From Zarea fungicola (Eukaryota; Ascomycota; Sordariomycetes; Hypocreales; Cordycipitaceae), in assembly GCA_900169235.1 (NCBI GenBank), contig FWCC01000046.1, forward strand, positions 124,001 through 188,000: DNA of 64,000 nt. Direction: 5' to 3'. This document shows positions 56,660 through 64,000 of this stretch, piece by piece. Within the stretch, counting starts at the first letter, position 1; each line of letters opens with the position of its first letter. The position numbers were made by a program, and so were the translations under genes. The notes below the pieces were generated by a model that was not told the origin of the DNA, did no database searches, and worked only from the letters and a program-made list of their open reading frames with translations.

Positions 56660-58438
56660 TTATGCCTTGGTGTCCATGGTTTCGGTATTCTCCCGACTGG
56701 CGGCCGCACGGGGCTCAGCGTCGGGCGAATCATCATACTCGTCGCCGTACTCGGACACGACCCAGATGCAAAACTGCTCCCACTGAATCTGCCACTCCTT
56801 GACGCGCCGGGCCTTGATGCCGTCACCGAGGCTCGCCTTTTTAATATTGTCCACCCAGGCAGCATTGTCCTCGTCCTCAAACGCGGACCAGCGCACGCTA
56901 TTCTCGGCGAGGCTGCCCAGGCCGGCCAGGCCGAGGTTCTCCCACCCCTGGAGGGCCTGCCAAAAGTCGTGGGACATGCCGGCGGTGCCCTGGCCCATCA
57001 TGGCCGGGTCGTCGTTGCAGAGGCAGCAGGGGACGCCGCGGGCGAGCAGGGCGGGCAGGGGGTGGGCCATGACGGAGCCGCAGAGGCGGAGGACCTCGTT
57101 GGAGATGGGGCACGACTCGACGAGGATGCGCTTCTCCTTGACCATGTCGACGAGCAGGGGGTGCTTGTAGAGGCTGTAGCCGTGGCCGATGCGGCGGGTG
57201 CCGAGGAGGACGGCGTCAAAGAGGTTGGCGTCGGTGGGGTCGCCGTCGCCGAGGGTCTCGCCGGCGTGGAAGAAGAAGGGGATGCTGACGCCTTCCTGGG
57301 CGCACTGCTTGCGGAACCAGAAGAGCTCGGGGAGCAGGTCGCGGAGGGTGCGGCCGAGGTTCTCGTAGCCGACGACGTCGTAGCCGAGGAGGAGGTCGGG
57401 GTACTCCATCTTGGTCGTGATGCAGTGGTCCATGCTCTCGATGATGGGCCGCGTGTCGAGCGAGCGCAAAGAGGTCCAGATGATGCCGATGCCCCAGAAT
57501 TCCTTTCCTTGTTCGGATTCCTTGAAGAGGGCGACTTCTTCTTGGATGACCTGGAACATGTGGAGGAAGTCCTGCTCGGGCTTCTCGTGGCGATCGCGGC
57601 AGTAGCCAATGGGCCATGCGAAACGTAGCTCGGCCCAGTATACGCCGTCGGCGAAGAGCTGGCTCATGAGGCGGCGCAGATAGAGTCTGAGCATGGGCTC
57701 GTAGGTCAAGATGGTTCCACAGGCAATGAAGCAGTTTGTAAACTTTTCCCAGATGGCGTCGATTCCATGATGCTGGTGGCGGGAATCCTGGTCGGAGAGT
57801 CGGCAGAGGCTGGCGCTCCACTTGATGAAGCCGTCTCGGCCACCGCGCGGAAACTCGTCGGCCATCTTGGTTAACAACAGAAACTTGTTTGGCTTGTAGG
57901 CGTCGTCCCAAATAGAGGCCTCGGTGCGCTCCTTGGCTCTGTATCTGAAAGACACCTGCGCAGCATCCATTGCCTCGGGACTGGACAATGGCCTGTCACT
58001 GGCCATGTGGATGTTGGGGAGCTTGAGCAGTTCACCTATCAGGTACTCAAAGTCAACCATGGCCTCGAGGTGCGCGTGCAGAAGCGAGCCCTTTGGCATG
58101 CGGCGGACGATTTTCCAGAGCTTGGTGCTCTCCATGCGGTCCTTTGCCATGGAGAACATCATGCCGGGGAAGATTGTGGCGTGCGTCTCGCTGGCGAGCT
58201 TCTCCTCGACGTCGGGGGTCCATGTTGTCTGCTGTTCTTGCTGGCGGATGCGTTCGACGATGTGGCAGGCCCGTTTGGCAATCGGGGAGAGGGACTTGCG
58301 GAACGTGGCATCGGAACGTCTTGACTTTTCTTCGGTGATGAGGTTGGCCCGGCCCGCAATGTATTGTTTCAGAAATGGGTCCGTGATTGATGGGATATCC
58401 TGGGAGATTTCCTCCCAAACATCATTGGGCATGGCCAT
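56660..58438 (-). CDS. Adenosine deaminase, ADGF/CECR1 (ADA2) type
   Basis: Intronless, 592 aa from the first in-frame ATG at 58438. The frame is open 50 codons further, but only from GTG. It hydrolyses adenosine or deoxyadenosine to inosine and ammonia with a zinc centre. Metal and catalytic residues are His121 and His123 (LLHAHLEAM), His391 and Glu394 (FHAGET), His419 (RIGHGY) and Asp476/Asp477 (CNDDPAM). CPISNEVL and GTAGMSHDF are ADGF-type. The N-terminal extension of about 100 residues before the barrel is also ADGF-like. Unlike animal ADA2, no signal peptide is visible, so it is probably intracellular. Its strong GC3 bias makes a 219-codon antisense open frame. Confidence 0.92.
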   Translation of the reverse strand: MAMPNDVWEEISQDIPSITDPFLKQYIAGRANLITEEKSRRSDATFRKSLSPIAKRACHIVERIRQQEQQTTWTPDVEEKLASETHATIFPGMMFSMAKDRMESTKLWKIVRRMPKGSLLHAHLEAMVDFEYLIGELLKLPNIHMASDRPLSSPEAMDAAQVSFRYRAKERTEASIWDDAYKPNKFLLLTKMADEFPRGGRDGFIKWSASLCRLSDQDSRHQHHGIDAIWEKFTNCFIACGTILTYEPMLRLYLRRLMSQLFADGVYWAELRFAWPIGYCRDRHEKPEQDFLHMFQVIQEEVALFKESEQGKEFWGIGIIWTSLRSLDTRPIIESMDHCITTKMEYPDLLLGYDVVGYENLGRTLRDLLPELFWFRKQCAQEGVSIPFFFHAGETLGDGDPTDANLFDAVLLGTRRIGHGYSLYKHPLLVDMVKEKRILVESCPISNEVLRLCGSVMAHPLPALLARGVPCCLCNDDPAMMGQGTAGMSHDFWQALQGWENLGLAGLGSLAENSVRWSAFEDEDNAAWVDNIKKASLGDGIKARRVKEWQIQWEQFCIWVVSEYGDEYDDSPDAEPRAAASRENTETMDTKA

Positions 58439-59204
58439 GCTGACGATCACTTTTTCTTCCTCGCAAGTATGTATTATAGACTGGTGATTGAGTAAGTATG
58501 TTGTGTGATTGTGACTGGGGAGGCGTGTGACTGTGATTGCGCGGAGAGTACACTGGGGTTTCGGCCGAATCCGAAGAAGTGCCCCCACTGTGAAAGGGAA
58601 AAGGTACAGAAATGAGTACTCTGTATGTTTCCTCTTTGGTAAGCTTTTGTCTAGGCGGCACCGACCGACCTAGTACCTTGGGCGAGAGCTGCAGGTAGCC
58701 GGCTGAAGGCGGCTCAGTGTGGAGGCGGCTGGGTATATCTGCAGTAGCTATTGTATAGCGAGCTCAGTCCTGTCAAAGCTCTCAATGAGGCTTCAAATAA
58801 AACATCAATTAAGACGTTGGTCTGTCCAACAAAAAAGGATTTGGTTTCGGCAGTTGAAAGCAGTTACTAGCTGACATGTTTATATTTGAAGTACAGCCAG
58901 CCAGTAGAAGTTTGTAATTGGCATGGCGGGGTGATGAAGAGAGGAGCTTCGGTGGGTTGGTGGGGTTTCACGACGACGTCACAAAAATGCTTACTGGGCG
59001 ACCAGCCAGGGCACTCACTCATTGTGCAGTTTGCAGGCAGTTTGCAGTGTGGCCATGTAGGGCGACCGTGCGGGCGTGCATGTCCTGTGCAGTGATGTGA
59101 TTTGCCTGGGCTCATCTGTTCTAGCGGCCGCACGTGACGACCTGGGCGAATTTTTGCGCGCCTTTCCTCCAGCGGAACTTTAGCGCATGTTATAGTGCAA
59201 AATG

Positions 59205-59277
59205 CCCCTGTGGCCCCTGTGACCCCTGTGGCCATAGCGCGGCTTGCGCTGTGCTAGCTCCCCATCGTCCGCTAGCT
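59205..59277. promoter_or_regulatory. Cluster of CCCCT stress-response-like elements
   Basis: Three tandem 9-nt units (CCCCTGTGG, CCCCTGTGA, CCCCTGTGG) begin at 59205, with another CCCCTGG near 59278. CCCCT/AGGGG is the core STRE bound by Msn2/4-type zinc fingers in yeast. It lies about 0.8 kb from the deaminase start and 1 kb from the secreted protein start. Role inferred. Confidence 0.4.
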
Positions 59278-59349
59278 TCCCCTGGTGCTGGCCTGTAACA
59301 TGCCGATTCGCCGTGACGCCACATCACATCACATCTCACCCAATCCAAC

Positions 59350-59382
59350 CCTGGCTAGGCCCTGGCTAGGCCCTGGCTAGGC
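59350..59382. repeat. Three tandem copies of an 11-bp unit (CCTGGCTAGGC)
   Basis: Three adjacent, essentially identical copies, directly visible. The function is unknown. Confidence 0.8.
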
Positions 59383-60155
59383 TCTCATCATCCTCCTCAT
59401 CCATTAAATACTCTCCGCAAAAGGCATGCAGAGAAGCTGCAAAGGCTCACGGGTTCAAAATCCTTCCCAATATAAAATCATAAAAAATCAGGCTATTGTC
59501 CATTCAAAGCACATCTTCTTCGCCCGTGTCCCTGCAGCCACAAAAATACCCCTCACTCCTCCTACTCCTGCTCCCGCTTCGCCCTGCCTTGTTTCCCTCC
59601 GGCCCGAGGTCACCGCTTGCTCGCTAAATATGTATCGGCCAAATAAAAGTCTTCCTGTGGATGTATCATTTATTTATCCTGTGTGTAAACTAATGCTCTA
59701 GCCGGAATTCCGCCAATAGAAACCCGTCATGTATACGTAGGTCTCATCACAATCTGCAAGCCCCCATCACAGACAATCCAATGGACTAACGTCCACGACG
59801 CCCAACGCTTAGCCGAGTCAAGCGTAGTTCATTACCTTGCCTTTATTGTATTGAAGAAAATAAGCATATCTTTTCCCTTTCTGTCCACGTCCGAGTCTGG
59901 GGTGAGCCTTTTTCTTTACCGGATTGGAGGTGGGCAGGGTTCTAGGCTAGACGCCGCCTTGTTAATCTAATGCCTCGCCCCGAGTCGTTACACCGCACCT
60001 CACTTGACATGTCTTTCTCGGCGTACAGCCCATGGGGACTACTGAGAAGGATGAATGCATGTCTTGCGTGACCACGCTCTCTGTTTCCACTCACGTTATT
60101 GTTTCTTGCGCTGTTGTCCAAGCCTTTGGCGATGATAGCCCTCGTGTAAGTCATC

Positions 60156-60163
60156 TATAAAAG
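60156..60163 (+). promoter_or_regulatory. TATA box of the small secreted protein gene
   Basis: TATAAAAG, about 114 bp upstream of the start codon at 60277, a good match and position for a strongly regulated promoter. Confidence 0.55.
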
Positions 60164-60276
60164 CCTCTCGTCTCCCGCCACATTTCCTCAGTTCGCCCAG
60201 GCACCTTTCCAGCACAGTTCCTCTCCCCTATTAAAAATATATTTGTCCATATACCAGCCACTACATATACATAATC

Positions 60277-60768
60277 ATGAAGATTACATACCCTCTCGCG
60301 CTCTCTGCCATCCTTGGCACAGCCTTTGGCGCTGCCATCTTGCCGCGGGATGAGCCAATCGCCCCCAACAGCTGCTGCTTCCACCTCCAAGACACAAGAA
60401 CCGGCAAGCTAGCCCAGCAAGACTACAACTCGGGCTTCCTCTATGTCAACGATCCCAGCCTGCCCGTAGGATGGTACTGCCTCTATAACGACCAGCCCAT
60501 TCTCTGGGACCCCAACTACAATGCCTGCATCCTCACTTCGCCCAAAAACTCGTTTCAGTGTCTCGACGGCACTCCGGGCGGCGATACTTGGAATATTGTC
60601 CAGGGTCAGCCCAACACTATCCTGCTCCAAGATTATAGTAGTGTCTGGTTCTCCATCTGCAGCGTCAATGGACGGCAACAAATCTACGGTCCCAACCTGC
60701 CCAGCAACTTGAACTGTCAATCAACGCAGCTTGTGGCGGTTGGTCGCAAGGGCCAGTGCAAGCTCTGA
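60277..60768 (+). CDS. Small cysteine-rich secreted protein
   Basis: Intronless, 163 aa. A signal peptide (MKITYPLALSAILGTAFGA) precedes a mature part of about 144 residues with eight cysteines: a CC pair, then WYC, NAC, FQC, SIC, LNC and GQC. This gives four possible disulfides. Aromatic and Gly/Asn content and motifs such as GWYCLYN and ILWDPNYNACI recall a family of small secreted fungal proteins of unknown function. A TATA box lies upstream. It could be a wall-associated or effector-like protein. No enzyme motif is visible, and I assign no function. Confidence 0.88.
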   Translation: MKITYPLALSAILGTAFGAAILPRDEPIAPNSCCFHLQDTRTGKLAQQDYNSGFLYVNDPSLPVGWYCLYNDQPILWDPNYNACILTSPKNSFQCLDGTPGGDTWNIVQGQPNTILLQDYSSVWFSICSVNGRQQIYGPNLPSNLNCQSTQLVAVGRKGQCKL

Positions 60769-60888
60769 AGCTTCATGGTATGAATATAAGTAGCATATAG
60801 TTTCCAATTTTTTTAGCATAACTTCATTTTTACTTTTACTATTCAATTCATTTATTTTTACAATATAAAGTCGGCGTGGCCGTTGCGC

Positions 60889-62926
60889 TCACAACTTGGA
60901 TGGTGCTGCTCCCACCTCGTCCGTGCCGTACACAATAAGAGCGTCCCCGCGCAGCTCAGACTCTGTATCCCCTCTTTGGCGCTTCTCTACACTGCTATAC
61001 TTCTTCTCAACGAACCGTTCAAAGATGGCTTGAGCTGCAACATCTCCATCAGTGGCCACGTCCACGTACAAAAGCAACGATACAAGCACGTCGCCCAGCG
61101 CCAAGACGACATCGCTCGCCTCGCCCATGAGATCCGCCTGCGACGTGCTCAGAATCTTGTCCCGCAGCTGCTGCCACTCGGCGGCGGCATCCCAACCGCG
61201 CGGGGCCCGGAGACCGCTTTTCCCTTGAAAGACGGCCGCCTTGCCAACGACATCATCCAGGGCAGCGATGCAGGCCCGGCCCGCCTGTGGGTGCTTCAGC
61301 GCCCGAATCGTGTCCGTACTGAGCACGTCCGTCGTGCCCTCCCAGATGGGGAGCACCGACGCGTCGCGGAAATGCCTCGAGATGTTGAGGTACTCCTGCT
61401 CCTCATTGTCCATGTACCCGACCCCGCCGAGCGCCTCCATGCAGGAGTAGATGAGCGTCACGCACGGCTTGCAGACGTACGCCTTTGTGACTTGGCTGAG
61501 CACGCGAATCAAAGGCAGCGCCAGCTCCGGCGCGGGCGTCAGGGCCCGGAGCGCAGGCGCCACATCGTCATAGTCGTTGGCAGGGTGCTCGGAGATGCCG
61601 AGAATGTACGAGGCGTAAAACGAGAGCATCATGAGGCCGCGGTACTCGCCCGTCGTCTTGGCGAGGGTGCGCATGTGCAGGGGGCTGTGGACGAGACGCA
61701 TGCGCCGGCGGCTGCCCGCGCCGACCTCGCGCACGCGCGCATAGGCCTTGGCAATGGCCAGGCTGCGGCCGACGTAGGCCACGGCGCAGACAGACGACCA
61801 CACGCGGGTTATGGTCAGGATGCTGCTAATCTCCTGGATGCCCTTGCCCTCGTCGCCCACGAGCCATCCGCGCATGTCCTCGAGGACGAGCTCCGCCGTG
61901 GGGAGCGACGTGGTGCCAAACTTGTGCTTCAGGCGCGAGATGCGCACGCCGTTGAGCTTCTCGCCGTTTGGGTCGTGGAGGCCCGTCGCAGTCGTGGCGT
62001 TGGGGTCGTGACGCCGCATCGGCGCCATGAACGTGGACAGGCCGCCGGCAGCGGTGTGTGCGAGGAGGACCGTCATTTGCGAGTCCGTCGCCGACGAGAA
62101 CCACTTGAATCCGTTGATGCTCCAGGGTCCCAGGGGCATGTCTCCTTGCTGCGAGGCAAGGCCGACGGCGGCAGCCTCGGATCGCACGGCCGTCGTTTCG
62201 GTCAAGGACACATCGCTTCCGCCAGTGCGCTCCGTCATCCATTGGCCAGACGTCCATGCTATGCTGGGATCACGCGATGTGAGTCGTCGGTAGGCGTCCT
62301 CGTACACCCGGCGCTGGTCGGGTGTTAGCTTGGCAGAGAGAGACGGCTCCGTGAGGTGTCGGCGCAAAAGGCACGCCGCACCGTCCTGCATCGCTGACGG
62401 GCATGTCACGACGGCAGAAGATGGGTTCCAGAGATGCATGCGTAGAAACTGCAGCGGTCGTGAGAACGGACCATACGGCGAGTCGTAGCCAGTGGCTACA
62501 ATGCTGCGACGGGTTAGCATTCTGGTCTGCTTTCACGTGTCTTAGCACTCGTACCCCTTGGAGATGCCCATGTTCTGAAGTTGACGCCATCCTTCTCCGG
62601 TAACTAATTCTCCAGCCTGGTGTCCAAAGGATGAACGCCCGGAGCCTCTGATATGTGGCACGTTGCGATATGCATCCGCTACCCAAGCAAGGACTTTGTC
62701 CGACAAGACTTGTTGTCCTAGCTCAGCGACCTCATCTTGTGTCTTTTCAATCACACTCTTTGGCAAAAATACTGAGATAAAAATCCGTTAGCCGATTTCA
62801 ACAAAAATGCAACGGGCTAAGACACGCACGGCGGAAGCATCGCTTATGAGAATCATCGTCGTAGAATTGGTTTGGCAGCGTCGGTGGGGTCTGGAAGAAA
62901 CCTTTATCGGCTCCAGATGACTCCAT
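60889..62926 (-). CDS. Acyl-CoA dehydrogenase-like flavoprotein, AidB type
   Basis: Exons are 62926..62830, 62771..62555 and 62503..60889, giving 642 aa with closed frame. Introns are 58 and 51 nt, GT-AG, with GCTAAC branch sites. The FAD-binding acyl-CoA dehydrogenase core is clear: MTERTGGSDVS at about residues 194-204, INGFKWFSSATDSQM, and the C-terminal helical region with YSCMEALGGVGYMDNEEQEYLN and LPIWEGTTDVLSTD. The bulky N-terminus and these motifs match the AidB branch. E. coli AidB is induced by alkylation damage, and many fungal homologues are of unknown substrate. A CCTCGG hexamer at 63096 lies about 170 bp upstream. No PTS1 is visible at the C-terminus (PSKL is close but ends in APSKL). 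Confidence 0.92.
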
Positions 62927-63675
62927 GGATGTGAATGCTGATTTGAGCGCAGAGAATGGTGGATTTGAATGTAAATACTCCTGTGTTGGTTGTGCGTCTG
63001 CTCATATACTCCCTGGGCCAGTGAAGAAGATAATATGATGATAATACCGAGACCTAAAACGGGGGCGGCCGTTTAGATATTAGTGCTTTCCGGTGCCTCG
63101 GTAGGTGGAGCTGGCTTGGCTTTCCCCAGAACGCGGAACGACAGTCGCACATGCGCCAACGCCCGTAATAATGTGGCTTTCCGTAAGACGGGATGGAGAG
63201 TTGAAATACGGTGCTTTAAGAAATGAGCATCTCCTGGGGTGTTTGGTTTATGTGAATATAGCAGGTGACCTTCTTGATTAAGAAGTGGACTGGTCAACCA
63301 GTCACCACTTTTATACCAGCCAAGGGCTTTAAAAGTAAAGAAGTTATTGAGCACTCCCCTCAGCTTACAGACACAGTGACCTATGAAAAGTTGGATTTAA
63401 TTATGGAACTGGGCATTCATTCTAAAAAGTAATACGGAATTAGTTCCACAGTACAGGGAATAATATGAACCGTTTGGGTACATCGTCTCACGTGCAATGA
63501 GCAAAGGCCAGCGGGAAGAAGTCCCATTATACGCTTTTAGGTTTAGCGGGCATCGTCGAACAGGCATTTGATGAGCCAATAGGGGAAGCTACTAAATTGG
63601 TTTTCAGTGGGTCACTAACGCAAAGGCTACATAAACAATATTAAGGCTGCCCCTCTTCAACAATTTGATCATCTA
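62927..63675. other. Upstream region of the AidB-like gene, before the tRNAs
   Basis: Holds the AidB-like promoter (CCTCGG at 63096-63101) and the left flank of the tRNA pair. A 93-codon minus-strand open frame (63073-63354) has no recognisable feature. Confidence 0.5.
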
Positions 63676-63766
63676 GCCACAGTCGTCTAGGGGTCAGGAC
63701 ACTAGTTTGTGGAGTTTACAACACCTCAAACCACTGGAAACCGAGGTTCGAGTCCTCGCTGCGGCA
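63676..63766 (+). tRNA. tRNA-His(GUG), copy 1, intron-containing
   Basis: Cloverleaf read by eye: acceptor GCCACAG/CTGCGGC, D stem GTCT/GGAC, anticodon stem CTAGT/ACTGG, anticodon GTG at 63709-63711, and T stem CGAGG/CCTCG with loop TTCGAGT. A 19-nt intron (63713-63731) sits after position 37, the standard nuclear site. Without it the tRNA is 72 nt with discriminator A. The acceptor stem has an A4-C69 mismatch. Internal A and B boxes are intact. A T4 run follows at about 63772. Confidence 0.9.
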
Positions 63767-63828
63767 CTGTCTTTTCAGCGCTATGATCGTTTTCAGCACC
63801 TTTAAAAGGTGTATCGTGCATTTCTTTG

Positions 63829-63921
63829 GCCACAGTCGTCTAGGGGTCAGGACACTAGTTTGTGGAGGAGTTTCATTCTCGCAAACCACTGGAAACCGAG
63901 GTTCGAGTCCTCGCTGCGGCA
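63829..63921 (+). tRNA. tRNA-His(GUG), copy 2, intron-containing
   Basis: Exon sequences are identical to copy 1, including the A4-C69 acceptor mismatch. The intron is 21 nt (63866-63886) and differs from copy 1 apart from its CAAAC 3' end, which can pair with the GTTTG around the anticodon. Anticodon GTG is at 63862-63864. The spacer from copy 1 is 62 nt. Confidence 0.9.
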
Positions 63922-63924
63922 TTC

Positions 63925-63929
63925 TTTTT
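63925..63929 (+). terminator. RNA polymerase III T5 terminator of tRNA-His copy 2
   Basis: A TTTTT run 3 nt after the mature 3' end, the usual Pol III stop signal. Confidence 0.7.
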
Positions 63930-64000
63930 GGAGTTGGTGTGAATTTGGTGATTCATTTTTTATTTATTTTTCCTAAAGTATTCCCCCGGCAATTGGTATG

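Larger units (their letters stand above)
58439..60276. other. Divergent intergenic region, 1.8 kb
   Basis: Shared upstream region of the adenosine deaminase (-) and small secreted protein (+) genes. It contains STRE-like CCCCT repeats, an 11-bp CCTGGCTAGGC triplication (about 59350-59382) and a TATA box for the secreted protein gene. No further gene seen. Confidence 0.6.

Noticed and set aside
56969..57628. 219-codon plus-strand open frame antisense to the adenosine deaminase
   Set aside because: It is a low-complexity Val/Ala/Glu/Gly translation created by the GC3 bias of the real gene.
59440..59470. B-box-like GGTTCAAAATCC
   Set aside because: T stem does not pair and no A-box or cloverleaf is found upstream.
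60883..62328. 481-codon plus-strand open frame antisense to the AidB-like gene
   Set aside because: The minus strand encodes a clear acyl-CoA dehydrogenase. The plus-strand translation is Arg/His/Ala-rich with no domain, a by-product of high GC at third positions.
1..64000. CRISPR arrays, phage genes, transposases, biosynthetic clusters
   Set aside because: Checked for direct-repeat arrays, transposase or reverse transcriptase motifs and PKS/NRPS-type enzymes. None seen.

Overview
This is a nuclear segment from a filamentous ascomycete, most likely a sordariomycete and probably Hypocreales. The support is: short GT-AG introns (about 50-170 nt) with CTAAC/CTAAT-like branch sites, GC-rich third codon positions, monocistronic genes on both strands, and fungal families (Zn2Cys6 regulator, WSC and MARVEL proteins, DPR-motif dehydrin-like protein). 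I rebuilt 21 protein-coding genes exon by exon. Every spliced model given closes in frame. Two intron-containing tRNA-His genes lie at the right edge. I see no transposon ORF, CRISPR array, phage or secondary-metabolite cluster.

Layout. 0.8-4 kb: Kv-beta-type aldo/keto reductase and nitronate monooxygenase (both +). 4.3-13.9 kb, all minus: peroxisomal SCP2 protein, LETM1-domain protein, alpha/beta hydrolase, DFR-like reductase, GPI-anchored WSC protein. 15-22.4 kb, all plus: free methionine-R-sulfoxide reductase, C2 protein of the Inn1/Fic1 type, UTP15. 23.5-27 kb (-): a 1,121-aa Zn2Cys6 regulator, followed upstream by about 9.7 kb without a recognisable gene. 36.7-40.5 kb: RRN10-like UAF subunit (-) divergent from CSA/ERCC8 (+), which converges on ATG5 (-). 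41-44.5 kb (-): DPR-repeat dehydrin-like protein and a MARVEL protein. 47-51 kb (+): 5-oxoprolinase. 55-63 kb: NmrA-like protein (+), ADGF-type adenosine deaminase (-), small Cys-rich secreted protein (+), AidB-like acyl-CoA dehydrogenase (-). 63.7-63.9 kb: tandem tRNA-His(GUG).

Function. These are mostly housekeeping and stress genes rather than one pathway. Redox and stress themes recur (methionine sulfoxide repair, glutathione-cycle 5-oxoprolinase, AidB-like flavoprotein, dehydrin-like protein, autophagy), and two genes concern ribosome production (UTP15, RRN10-like). No operon-like coupling is visible. The only compact shared promoter is the 285-bp gap between the RRN10-like and CSA genes.

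Most unusual signals: a start codon that is its own 3-nt coding exon plus a 5-nt microexon in the methionine sulfoxide reductase gene; paired tRNA-His genes with identical exons, different introns and a shared acceptor-stem mismatch; a stop-free 57-nt intron just before the zinc cluster of the regulator; and the long gene-free region upstream of that regulator. I found no clearly new multi-gene system.
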